Shown piece by piece: positions 15,985 through 23,958 of a DNA stretch of 51,800 nucleotides (position 1 is the stretch's first letter; each line of letters starts with the position of its first letter). This stretch comes from Planctomycetota bacterium (GTDB lineage: Bacteria; Planctomycetota; Phycisphaerae; Phycisphaerales; SM1A02): the NCBI GenBank assembly GCA_022560875.1, contig JADFSH010000010.1:1-51800 (forward strand), read 5' to 3'. The notes under the pieces are model-generated. The model was not told where the DNA came from. It was given only the letters and a program-made list of their open reading frames with translations, and did no database searches. The translations under genes and the position numbers were made by a program.

Positions 15985-17649
15985 ATGACTCCACCCAGCC
16001 CAAAAAAACGAACCTCGAAGCGTGATACTTCTCTGAAAGCCGCCAATGAGCAATCGCTCGCCGATATCGAGATCATCCGGAGCGGAGGCGGTCCGAGAGG
16101 TATCGAACGCCAGCATCATCATGGTCGTCTCACCGCCCGTGAGCGTATCGAAAAGCTCATCGATGCCGGCCTGGGTCAGTTTGAGTGCGGTATGTATGCG
16201 GGCTGGAACATGTACCAGGAATATGGCGGAGCGCCCGCCGCGGGAGTTATCACGACGATAGCCCCCGTTGGCGGCAAGCTGTGCATGATCATCGCCAACG
16301 ACGCGACGGTGAAAGCCGGGGCATTTTTTCCCATGACCTGCAAGAAGACCATCCGGGCCCAGATGATCGCCCAGCGGTCTCGGCTGCCTCTGCTTTATCT
16401 TGTAGATTCCGCCGGGGTTTTCCTGCCTTTGCAGGAAGACGTCTTTCCCGATACCGATGACTTCGGACGCATCTTCCGTAATAACGCGGTGATCTCCGCC
16501 GAGGGGATCATGCAGATCGCCGCGATCATGGGCAACTGCGTGGCGGGAGGCGGCTATCTTCCCGTGCTCTGCGACACCCTGCTCATGACCGAAGGCAGCG
16601 GGCTGTACCTTGCCGGCCCCGCCCTCGTCAAGGCCGCCATCGGCCAGGAGGTCGATAGCGAGGAACTCGGCGGGGCGACCATGCACGCGGAGATATCCGG
16701 CACGATCGACTTCAAGGAGCCGGATGACGAAGCCTGCCTAAAGAGGCTCCGATCGCTCGTGCATGCCGACATGCGTCATTCCCCGCTGGGCGATCCGCCG
16801 TATGAACCGGTCAAGCCGAAGCGAAAACCGGAGGCGGTATTCGATATCTTCGAGACTGACTCGGCCCGTCAGTACGACATGCTCGAACTGCTCGAATGCA
16901 TTGTCGATGATGAAAGCCTCAATGAATACAAGGCCGGCTTCGGCCAGTCCATCGTCTGCGCTTACACTCGGATCGGGGGCTACCCGTGCGGCATCGTGGC
17001 CAACCAGCGGAAGCTCACTACCCGTAAAATGCCAGGCGGCAAGGCGGGACCGTCATCCGGCGTGAACATGCCTGCGGTGATTTATGTCGATTCCGCCGAC
17101 AAGGCGGCGCGGTTCATCATGGATTGCAACCAGAAGAAGATCCCCATTCTCTTTCTGCACGACACCACCGGGTTCATGGTCGGACGCGACAGCGAGCAGG
17201 AAGGAATCATTCGTTCCGGGGCGAAGATGGTCAACGTCATGAGTAACTGCATCGTGCCGAAGATCACCCTCATCATCGGCGGCAGCTACGGCGCGGGAAA
17301 TTACGCGATGTGCGGCCGGGCCTTCGATCCCATGCTCACCCTCGCGTGGCCGAGCGCACATTGCTCGGTGATGGGAGCATCCCAGGCGGCCAGCACGCTT
17401 CTGCAGATCGACATGGCGGCCCGCAAACGTCGAGGTGAGGAGATTGATGAAAAGATGCAGGAGGAGCTACTCGCCGCGATCACTTCGTCCTACCAGGAGC
17501 AGCAGGACATTCGCTACGGGGCCGCCCGGGGCTGGGTGGACAGAATCATCGAACCGGACAAGACCCGAGAAGAGCTTATTTTCGCCCTCCAGATCGCCGG
17601 CACGTTCCCGATCACCGGAGAGTTCAAGACGGGGGTGTTGCAGACCTGA
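15985..17649 (+). CDS. Acyl-CoA carboxylase, carboxyltransferase beta subunit
   Basis: 554 residues, two crotonase-fold carboxyltransferase halves. The first half shows HGRLTARERIEKLIDAG, a GGAPAAGVITTIAPV strand and VDSAGVFLPLQEDVFPD. The second shows GIVANQRKL, FIMDCNQKKIPILFLHDTTGFMVG, the oxyanion-type GGSYGAGNYAMCGRAFDP and WPSAHCSVMG. The FMVG and NYAMCGRA stretches are closest to methylcrotonoyl-CoA or geranoyl-CoA carboxylase beta subunits; propionyl-CoA carboxylase is an alternative. The enzyme transfers CO2 from biotin to an acyl-CoA. No biotin carboxylase/alpha subunit lies beside it, so the partner must be elsewhere. Confidence 0.9.
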   Translation: MTPPSPKKRTSKRDTSLKAANEQSLADIEIIRSGGGPRGIERQHHHGRLTARERIEKLIDAGLGQFECGMYAGWNMYQEYGGAPAAGVITTIAPVGGKLCMIIANDATVKAGAFFPMTCKKTIRAQMIAQRSRLPLLYLVDSAGVFLPLQEDVFPDTDDFGRIFRNNAVISAEGIMQIAAIMGNCVAGGGYLPVLCDTLLMTEGSGLYLAGPALVKAAIGQEVDSEELGGATMHAEISGTIDFKEPDDEACLKRLRSLVHADMRHSPLGDPPYEPVKPKRKPEAVFDIFETDSARQYDMLELLECIVDDESLNEYKAGFGQSIVCAYTRIGGYPCGIVANQRKLTTRKMPGGKAGPSSGVNMPAVIYVDSADKAARFIMDCNQKKIPILFLHDTTGFMVGRDSEQEGIIRSGAKMVNVMSNCIVPKITLIIGGSYGAGNYAMCGRAFDPMLTLAWPSAHCSVMGASQAASTLLQIDMAARKRRGEEIDEKMQEELLAAITSSYQEQQDIRYGAARGWVDRIIEPDKTREELIFALQIAGTFPITGEFKTGVLQT

Positions 17650-17727
17650 ACCCGTTTAAAGGTCGGGTTCGCCTGGCGAGTAGCGAGACATGGCATAGCG
17701 CCCCCCTCCACACGGGGCAAGCCCCGT
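17648..17727. terminator. Two hairpins between convergent carboxylase and hypothetical gene
   Basis: GAACCCG (17648-17654) with CGGGTTC (17664-17670) forms a 7-bp stem starting on the carboxylase stop. ACGGGGC (17712-17718) with GCCCCGT (17721-17727) is a second near-perfect palindrome just before the end of the opposite gene. Neither has a T-run. Together they probably separate the converging transcripts. Confidence 0.5.
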
Positions 17728-17729
17728 CG

Positions 17730-18209
17730 CTAAACAGATCCGGCTTCTTCCGGCGTTATTTCAAAGCGCGTGTACAGGGGAAGCGAAAAGGAATCGCCGT
17801 CAAAATAGGCAGGGGATATGTGTTCTAACCTCATGGGCGGTCTTGATTCCTGGCCGGCCCAGGTCACGAGCATGCTGACGCGATCGTGCGATGACAGCAC
17901 TTGGCAAAGATATTTTTGAAGCGCGAGGAGTGATTCACAGTTGCGGGCCCGTTCGGTGATCTCATACTCCAGCAGGTCCGAGTCTTCGGTAGAAATGCTC
18001 TCGCGGATGGAGTCAACGGAGAGATAATTAAATGAGCAGCCGCACCCTTCATGCGAGCAGACGTAATAGATTCTCTTCGACTCCAGAATCGTGTGGACGC
18101 CATCGGGAGAACTGGTCGCCTCGACGATTCGCAGTTGCGATTCATCGATGCCGAACGAGTCGGCGGCGGGAAGGGGATTTTCTGATCCCAGATACACTGA
18201 AATACACAT
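17730..18209 (-). CDS. Conserved hypothetical protein with Cys-rich CSHEGCGC motif
   Basis: 159 residues beginning MCISVYLGSENPLP. The pattern of an N-terminal MCI-VYLGS strand followed about 40-50 residues later by a YYVCSHEGCGCSFNY motif recurs in small bacterial hypothetical proteins I have seen, but I know no function. The clustered cysteines may bind a metal. The middle is helical (EITERARNCESLLALQKYLCQVL), and the end is a strand-rich segment. No signal peptide. It faces the carboxylase gene convergently and is divergent from the SRPBCC gene. Confidence 0.65.
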   Translation of the reverse strand: MCISVYLGSENPLPAADSFGIDESQLRIVEATSSPDGVHTILESKRIYYVCSHEGCGCSFNYLSVDSIRESISTEDSDLLEYEITERARNCESLLALQKYLCQVLSSHDRVSMLVTWAGQESRPPMRLEHISPAYFDGDSFSLPLYTRFEITPEEAGSV

Positions 18210-18361
18210 GTGACATCAATTGTACGAGTCACGCGGAGAGGAGCAAGGCCGGAGGGGAGACGGGGGTTACGCTGATTAACGCAGCGGGCTGTTGAGCGCA
18301 CGGTTGTGGAACCCATCGAAATCCACTAAATTGAATCGTGGCTGGGGAAGGCAGGTGATAG

Positions 18362-18883
18362 ATGAAATGGGTATTGATTGTTGTCGGATTGCTTCTTGTC
18401 TTAATCTGTGCAGTCGTGATTGTGGGACTGCTGCTACCGAAGTTGCATGCCGCATCGCGCCGGGCGAAATACAATCGACCCGCGGAGGAAGTGTGGGAGG
18501 TGATCAGCGATCTCCTGACTCACGCCGAATGGCGCCGCGGCGTCATCGAGATGAAGCGGGTGGAAGACCAGGGCGACAAGGCCGTCTGGAAGGAAGTCCG
18601 CCGCCGCGGAGATTCCATCTCGTATCTGGTCGAGGAAAGCGAGCCGCCCCGGAAGCTGGTCACACGGATCGTGAACAACCGCCAGTTCGGGGGCACCTGG
18701 ACGTGGGAGATTGAGCCGGTCGATGAGAACCAGTGCATGCTTCGAATCACCGAGAGGGGCGAGATCTATAACCCAATCTTTCGAATCGTGGCCCGGTATT
18801 TCATGGGATACACCGGCGTCATGGATACCTGCTTGACCGATCTGGCGGCCAAGTATGGCGAACCGGTGGAATTTGTGGAGTAA
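18362..18883 (+). CDS. SRPBCC-family protein with N-terminal membrane anchor
   Basis: 173 residues. A single hydrophobic helix (WVLIVVGLLLVLICAVVIVGLLL, given here only as residues 3-25) anchors the protein. The rest has the START/polyketide-cyclase-like order: NRPAEEVWEVISDLLTHAEW, a RRGVIEMKRV strand, WTWEIEPVDENQCMLRITERG, and a long C-terminal helix with MDTCLTDLAAKYGE. Members of this superfamily bind hydrophobic ligands; no ligand can be inferred. It starts about 150 bases from the divergent hypothetical gene. Confidence 0.8.
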   Translation: MKWVLIVVGLLLVLICAVVIVGLLLPKLHAASRRAKYNRPAEEVWEVISDLLTHAEWRRGVIEMKRVEDQGDKAVWKEVRRRGDSISYLVEESEPPRKLVTRIVNNRQFGGTWTWEIEPVDENQCMLRITERGEIYNPIFRIVARYFMGYTGVMDTCLTDLAAKYGEPVEFVE

Positions 18884-18889
18884 CGCCGC

Positions 18890-19000
18890 GTGGCGCTGAA
18901 GTTGACCCAGAGCTATGTAAAGAAAACGAGCGAGATTTTCTGGCCGGTCGATCGAAATGTGATCTTGGCGTTCTACAAGTGCGGAGCCAACAAGATCTGA
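18890..19000 (+). CDS. Possible 36-residue small protein (GTG start)
   Basis: Seven bases after the SRPBCC stop a GTG opens a frame reading (M)ALKLTQSYVKKTSEIFWP and ending FYKCGANKI with TGA. It is basic and shows no membrane segment. The close spacing would suit translational coupling, but there is no ribosome-binding site of note and it may be chance or a gene remnant. Confidence 0.25.
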   Translation: MALKLTQSYVKKTSEIFWPVDRNVILAFYKCGANKI

Positions 19001-19071
19001 ATTACCCGTCGCTGTATCACCGACGGAATCCCCTGGGCACATTCTCGCCAAAAGACCGGATTGGTTAGACT

Positions 19072-19926
19072 ATGCCCGATATGGGTGTGAATCTGCAGGA
19101 CAAAGTCATAATCATCACCGGGGCGAGCAGCGGTATCGGGGCCGCCACCGCGATCGAATGCGCGAGAAGCGGCATGGATCTCGTTCTTAATGCCCGAAGG
19201 GCGGAGAAGCTCACCGAAGTCGCCCGGGCCATCGAGAAACTTGGCCGCAAGGCGACCCTTGTCATCGGAGACGTCACGGAGAAAGACCTTTCCCTGAGGC
19301 TTCTTGACGAGGCGGAACAGGCGTTCGGCGGGTATTACGCAGTTTTTTCCAACGCCGGCCACGGGCTTGATCGCCCCGCTCATGAGACGAGCGAGGACGA
19401 GCTTCGACATATCTTCGAGGTTAACTACTTTGCTTCGGTCGATCTCATCAGTGCGTCGGCGAAGCGACTGATCGAACAGGGCCGACCCGGGCATCTGCTC
19501 ATGAATTCGAGCTGCCTGGCAAAATTTACCCTCCCCCACCACAGCGCCTACTCCGCAACCAAGGCGGCCCAGAATCACTTCTGCCGGGCCATGCGGCTGG
19601 AGCTGAAGCCCGAGCGTATCGAGGTGTCTTCGGTGCATCCCATCACCACCACGACGGAGTTTTTTCAGGTCAGCCAGACGCTCAGCGGCAACAAGGATTT
19701 TGACGGTATCGTCCCCGATCACGCTCCCAGGATGTTCATCCAGCCTCCCGAGCGGGTGGCCCGGGCGATCATCAGGTGTTTGCGAAAGCCCCATGCGGAA
19801 GTCTGGACCAGCTTCATCGTCCGGGCGACGGCAGGAATGATGACCATCTTCCCCTCCATGTTCGATGTCCTGATGCGCAAACAGGCGGCGGCGGAGCGGG
19901 CAAAGCGGGGCAAGGCTGCCACCTGA
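19072..19926 (+). CDS. Short-chain dehydrogenase/reductase
   Basis: 284 residues with a Rossmann fold: TGASSGIG at 16-23 for NAD(P) binding, NARRAEKL suggesting an Arg that favours NADPH, FSNAGHG (NAG motif), NSSCLAKF with the catalytic Ser and YSATKAAQ with the YxxxK pair. The C-terminal 80 residues (PPERVARAIIRCLRKPHAEV, then a helical hydrophobic stretch IVRATAGMMTIFPSMF) resemble the classical SDRs that follow DltE or YqjQ-type members. The substrate is unknown. It stands alone on the plus strand. Confidence 0.88.
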   Translation: MPDMGVNLQDKVIIITGASSGIGAATAIECARSGMDLVLNARRAEKLTEVARAIEKLGRKATLVIGDVTEKDLSLRLLDEAEQAFGGYYAVFSNAGHGLDRPAHETSEDELRHIFEVNYFASVDLISASAKRLIEQGRPGHLLMNSSCLAKFTLPHHSAYSATKAAQNHFCRAMRLELKPERIEVSSVHPITTTTEFFQVSQTLSGNKDFDGIVPDHAPRMFIQPPERVARAIIRCLRKPHAEVWTSFIVRATAGMMTIFPSMFDVLMRKQAAAERAKRGKAAT

Positions 19927-20064
19927 CCCGGCCTCTTCCTCATCAAGTGTCTTGTCCCCTGTCCGAGTCCGCGATGCTTCAGTCGTGGGCCCTTCATCTG
20001 ACGTTGGAAAATGAAGTCTCATAACTGCGATATTGGCCTGAAAATGGAGATTGAGTATAAAATA

Positions 20065-20113
20065 GTATCAAATATGATACTTTTTTCAGTCAATAAGGTA
20101 TTATATATGATAC
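20065..20113 (+). promoter_or_regulatory. Twin palindromic operators and promoter of the XRE-Fic module
   Basis: GTATCA-AATA-TGATAC at 20065-20080 is a perfect 6-bp inverted repeat. GTATTA-TATA-TGATAC at 20098-20113 repeats it with one mismatch, 33 bases (about three helical turns) downstream. The second overlaps a good -10, TATGAT at 20106-20111. These are probably operators through which the HTH protein represses its own promoter. Confidence 0.65.
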
Positions 20114-20138
20114 GATATAGTTGATAAGGAGCCCTCAG

Positions 20139-20522
20139 ATGAATGAACGTCTACTTTTTAATCTCGATCTTGATGACCGTCGCCGTCAGCTTGGAATGAC
20201 CTTTCCGGCACTTGCCGAGCGAAGCGGAATACCCACACCCACCGTAAAGAGGGTGCTTGGTGGTGGGTATGAAAATGCATCGTTCCAAACGATTGTCCGA
20301 ATCGCAGAGGCAATGGGTATGGTCGTGAGCGGAAGTGTTGAGCGGGATGCTCAGGAGTTGAGGATGGAGCAGGCCAGGGTCAAGGCACGCAAGTATGTGG
20401 ACATGCTCCAGGGAACCTCCGCCCTTGAAGGCCAGGCCGTCAGTGAACACACCTTGCTAGCGACATTCGATGACTTTGTTCATGAGTTGTTGAATTCAGA
20501 TCGAAAGTTATGGACGGCATGA
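20139..20522 (+). CDS. XRE-family HTH antitoxin/regulator, mobile mystery protein A-like
   Basis: 127 residues from ATG 20139, chosen because ATAAGGAG lies eight bases upstream; the TTG at 20121 would include the ribosome-binding site. An HTH at about residues 15-60 (FPALAERSGIPTPTVKRVL, then YENASFQTIVRIAEAMG) is followed by a helical tail with SALEGQAVSEHTL and ending LNSDRKLWTA, which resembles the tail of mobile mystery protein A, the usual partner of Fic-type mobile mystery protein B. It likely binds the palindromes upstream and neutralises the Fic protein. Its last 13 bases overlap the toxin gene. Confidence 0.8.
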   Translation: MNERLLFNLDLDDRRRQLGMTFPALAERSGIPTPTVKRVLGGGYENASFQTIVRIAEAMGMVVSGSVERDAQELRMEQARVKARKYVDMLQGTSALEGQAVSEHTLLATFDDFVHELLNSDRKLWTA

Positions 20523-21115
20523 ATCCATTTGGCTCTCCGATTCCCGGCGAAACCCCACTAAATGATATTTCGGGACTGAAGATCAAGGGAATCAATGAGC
20601 GCCAGGAACTGAACGACTACGAATTCAGGAACATCGCCAGAGCATCTAAAAAATATTTGCTGGGGAAGCCCTCGCGTCGCTTGGTACCTTTCGATCTGTC
20701 ATGGCTTAGAAAACTGCACTTTGAGATGTTCGGAGATGTTTGGGAGTGGGCCGGGCATTACCGAGTTTCAGAAACGAATATTGGAGTGAACCCGGTTCAA
20801 ATTGAAACACAACTGTACACACTGCTTGAGGACTTGAAAGCATGGCAGGCATCGGATGTGGAAATGTTGGAGCAGTGTGTGCGTCTCCATCACCGCTCAG
20901 TGCAGATTCATCCCTTTACCAACGGCAATGGTCGCTGGGCACGAATGCTGGGCAATATATGGGCCAAGATGCACAGGCAACCCATTGTGGCCTGGCCGGA
21001 GAAAGTCATTGCCAACACAAGCCCTGAGCGAGATGAATACCTTGCCGCTATTAAAGAAGCGGACGATGGAAATCTAGCTCCGCTCATCGAGTTTCACCGG
21101 CGCTTCACGGATTGA
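20510..21115 (+). CDS. Fic/DOC-family protein, mobile mystery protein B-like toxin
   Basis: 201 residues with the Fic core. The active-site loop HPFTNGNGRWAR at 134-145 fits the consensus HPFxxGNGRxxR fully, so AMPylation-type nucleotide transfer activity is likely. Upstream, the FGDVWEWAGHYR motif at 74-85 and INERQELNDYEFRNI are typical of mobile mystery protein B. The start may be ATG 20510 or 20519. No inhibitory (S/T)xxxE(G/N) helix is obvious within this protein, so control probably comes from the HTH partner encoded just upstream and overlapping. The pair looks like a mobile toxin-antitoxin module, more AT-rich than its flanks. Confidence 0.88.
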   Translation: MDGMNPFGSPIPGETPLNDISGLKIKGINERQELNDYEFRNIARASKKYLLGKPSRRLVPFDLSWLRKLHFEMFGDVWEWAGHYRVSETNIGVNPVQIETQLYTLLEDLKAWQASDVEMLEQCVRLHHRSVQIHPFTNGNGRWARMLGNIWAKMHRQPIVAWPEKVIANTSPERDEYLAAIKEADDGNLAPLIEFHRRFTD

Positions 21116-21137
21116 TTCGGGAAAATAACTTCTTGAA

Positions 21138-21176
21138 TTTCTTCTCTGCGAACTCTGTGCCTCTGTGGTGAAAGAA
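21138..21176. repeat. Short CTCTGTG-type degenerate tandem repeat
   Basis: Units TTCTCTGCG, AACTCTGTG and CCTCTGTGG follow one another, then TGAAAGAA. Similar tandem CTCTGTG/CTCTGCG strings recur in intergenic DNA of many unrelated bacteria. It fills the convergent gap between the Fic gene and murJ. Confidence 0.45.
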
Positions 21177-22751
21177 TTACTTCTTCCATCCCAGCGCCCA
21201 GGAAAGTTCGGGCATACGCAGCGAGAGGGCGGTGATGGCGACGATTATGCCGCCGCTTCCCACCAGCAGGACGAGTCTGCCCAGCGACTCGGTCCAGCCC
21301 ACCGGCCCTTGAGAAAATGACGAGGCAAACAGCATGACCACCCCGGTCATCGGCAGTGCCGCGATGATCGTTTGCCCCCAACTCAGAAGCACCTCGCGAT
21401 TGATGAGGTGGGCGACATGACGCCGGACCACGAGCAGCAGCAGTGACACCTGCACGATGGCGCAAAAGGCGGTGGACCAGGCCAGGCCCGCCTCGCGGAG
21501 GGGGGTCCAGATGAGCGTGCAGTTGAGGGTGAGATTGAGAACCACGACTCCAATCGCGATCTTGACCGGCGTCATCGAGTCATCCTTCGCATAAAACGCG
21601 CGGGTGAGGACATGCACCATCGAGTACGCCCAGATGGCGGGTGCGTAACCCAGCAGGACAAAGGCGACCCGGTCGGTGTTGTCCGATGTGAACTGTCCCC
21701 CCTGCAGCACGACTGCGGCAAGTTCATGACGCACGAGCAGCAGCCCCACGCTGGCGGGCAGGCCGATGAACACCACCAGACGCAGCCCCCGACGGACCGT
21801 ATCGGCAAAAGCGGCATCGTCATCGGCCTGTCGGGCCAGCAGGGGAAAGATCGCCGTGGCGACTGCGATGCCGAACACGCCGAGCGGAAACTGATAGAGA
21901 CGCTGGGCAAAGCTGACGGTGGCCATCGCGTCCACGCCCAGGGGATACGCATGGCCGAATATCGTCGAACCGATGGCGGCGGGATAGCTGGCGATGAGTC
22001 CGTCAAAGAAGGTATTGAGCTGTAGCACCCCGAGTCCGACGATCATGGGCAGGGCCAGACGCTTGACCTTGCGGAAGGGTTCGCGGGCCGCGGCGTAATC
22101 GCTTCTCCACCAGGCAAACCGGCGCAAGGCGAGCAAAGACCACGCTACCTGGAGCACCCCCGCAACCACCAACGCTCCGGCGACAATTCCCACATGATGG
22201 ACTTGTCGTCCTTCTCCTGAAAAATCGAAAACAAACGGCGTGAGAGTCGCGGCGGTGACGATGCACAGATTCAAAATGATCGGAGCCGCCGCGGTCGGCC
22301 CGAACCGATGATGCACCTGGAGCATCGCCCCCAGAATCGCCACCAGGCACACCAGAGGCATGTAGGGAAGCATGAGCATCATGAGCCACACCGCAACATT
22401 GGCATGATCAGCGCGAAGGGAGATGAAAAACAGGATGATTTCCCCCAGCAGGGTCACCACCCCCAGCAGGACCATGAGCCGGGCCACGGTCAGCGAGGCG
22501 AGACGACGGGCGAGTTCGGGATCGGACGATTCGAGCTTGGTGTATGTCGGAAGAAACGCCGCGGACAACGCCCCTTCGCCGAACAGGCGACGAAAGAGAT
22601 TGGGAATCATGAACGCGAAGAAATACGCGCTCATGAGTTCACCCGAGCCGAACACCCGACTGAGGGTGGCGTCGCGGGCCAGACCGGTGAGGCGACTGAA
22701 AAGCGTCAGCACCGTCACCGTGCGCGTGTTGCGTTCAAATCCGTCGCTCAT
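21177..22751 (-). CDS. murJ: Lipid II flippase MurJ
   Basis: A 524-residue MOP-superfamily membrane protein that flips lipid-linked peptidoglycan precursors across the inner membrane. It begins with the typical TVLTLFSRLTGLARDATLSRVFG and NLFRRLFGEGALSAAFLPTY motifs, and carries about 13-14 hydrophobic helices, including LALPMIVGLGVLQLN with the following IASYPAAIGS, and FAQRLYQFPLGVFGIAVATAIFPLLAR. Planctomycetes have a thin peptidoglycan wall, so the gene is expected. It is third in a minus-strand run parA-vanZ-murJ with gaps of 22 and 36 bases. Confidence 0.95.
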   Translation of the reverse strand: MSDGFERNTRTVTVLTLFSRLTGLARDATLSRVFGSGELMSAYFFAFMIPNLFRRLFGEGALSAAFLPTYTKLESSDPELARRLASLTVARLMVLLGVVTLLGEIILFFISLRADHANVAVWLMMLMLPYMPLVCLVAILGAMLQVHHRFGPTAAAPIILNLCIVTAATLTPFVFDFSGEGRQVHHVGIVAGALVVAGVLQVAWSLLALRRFAWWRSDYAAAREPFRKVKRLALPMIVGLGVLQLNTFFDGLIASYPAAIGSTIFGHAYPLGVDAMATVSFAQRLYQFPLGVFGIAVATAIFPLLARQADDDAAFADTVRRGLRLVVFIGLPASVGLLLVRHELAAVVLQGGQFTSDNTDRVAFVLLGYAPAIWAYSMVHVLTRAFYAKDDSMTPVKIAIGVVVLNLTLNCTLIWTPLREAGLAWSTAFCAIVQVSLLLLVVRRHVAHLINREVLLSWGQTIIAALPMTGVVMLFASSFSQGPVGWTESLGRLVLLVGSGGIIVAITALSLRMPELSWALGWKK

Positions 22752-22787
22752 ACGTCAGAATGTATCGGCCGCCCCGGACTTTGGGCG

Positions 22788-23936
22788 TCACTGTTCAATA
22801 TATCCCGCTCCCGCGAGTTCCGGGGAGCGGGCAAAGTGCTGGCCACATTCCCCGCAGCGTCCGGCCCCGGCGGAGGTTGGCGTACCCCGAAGATCATGGC
22901 CGCACTTGCGACAGCGATAAGGCTGATCGTAAAAACGAGCAAGTTTCGTGCGATAGTGACGGGTGGCGAGGGCGAAGACCATGAAAAGCCCGGCAAGATC
23001 CACCGCCTGCATGAGCGCTTTCTCGGTGCCTATGATGCGCACCAGGCGGGGCAGCGCGGGTGAGCCATACCCCAGTGAAATCAACTTGTCATAGGCGAGC
23101 GCCGTCGCCGCGATAAGCATAAATCCTGCGATCAGCATCACAATGCTCGTCACCACGGGAATGATTGCCAGCCGCAAGAAGACCGCGAGCCTGGGCGAAG
23201 CGGACTCCAGCCAGTAAGCAAGATGCACATCGCAGCCGCAATTCGCACACCGGCTTCGGCCGAAATCGTCGTAGAAGAGATCGGCACACGATTCACTACA
23301 GGAAAAACAATCGCGATGCTTCAGGACTGACTGGTAATAGGCTCGCCGGATGCCGGACCAGATGAGAAATGTGGTAAAGATCCAGATTATCAAAGCCAGA
23401 TAAAACGGCCCGGTGATTCCCGTCGGCGTCAGCATCGGCCACAGCGCTATGAGGGGAACCGCGCAGGCGACAAACACGCCGGCCAGCACCGCCCACGCCC
23501 GCCATTGACTGAAGATTTCCTCGATGATGTAATTATGCAGGGCCAGACGCATGCGATTGCCCACGCCGCCTACTGGTCGCATGGCCCATATCCACAGGCT
23601 CATGGTCGTGATTCCCAGCACATTGGCCAGAAGATCCTGCCAGGTTGCCCAACGATGGAGCATCTCGATGCTCTGGGAATACTCATCGAGGGTTGCCCAG
23701 AGCAGAGAGATGAGAAAAACCAGACCCAGCCGCGCGATCCAGCGCGATCGCCACAAGAGCAGCGGCATCAGACCGAAGGCGAAAAGATGGATCAGCTTGT
23801 CGTTGGGGCCGGAGGGACCGAGATCAAGTCGCGGCCAGTGGGTTGCAGTCGTCAGAACCAGGGCGTACATCACGAACACCGCCCGCCACGAGAAGGTGAC
23901 GCGCCGGATTCGTAATGCGGCTTTATCCATTGGCAA
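22788..23936 (-). CDS. VanZ-like membrane protein with C-terminal zinc ribbon
   Basis: 382 residues. The first 130 form a VanZ-like domain (ATHWPRLDLGPSGPNDKLIHLFAFGLMPLLLW, given as about residues 31-62, then LLWATLDEYSQ and WQDLLANVLGI). Four more hydrophobic segments follow. Two Cys clusters interrupt or end the chain: CFSCSESC with CANCGCD in the middle and CRKCGHDLRG with CGECGQHF near the end, each able to bind zinc. The CRKCGHDLRG ribbon is characteristic of planctomycete proteins. Function unknown; VanZ itself is linked to low-level glycopeptide resistance. Co-directional with murJ. Confidence 0.8.
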   Translation of the reverse strand: MPMDKAALRIRRVTFSWRAVFVMYALVLTTATHWPRLDLGPSGPNDKLIHLFAFGLMPLLLWRSRWIARLGLVFLISLLWATLDEYSQSIEMLHRWATWQDLLANVLGITTMSLWIWAMRPVGGVGNRMRLALHNYIIEEIFSQWRAWAVLAGVFVACAVPLIALWPMLTPTGITGPFYLALIIWIFTTFLIWSGIRRAYYQSVLKHRDCFSCSESCADLFYDDFGRSRCANCGCDVHLAYWLESASPRLAVFLRLAIIPVVTSIVMLIAGFMLIAATALAYDKLISLGYGSPALPRLVRIIGTEKALMQAVDLAGLFMVFALATRHYRTKLARFYDQPYRCRKCGHDLRGTPTSAGAGRCGECGQHFARSPELAGAGYIEQ

Positions 23937-23958
23937 CCGGAGTGGCTATGAGAGCAGA

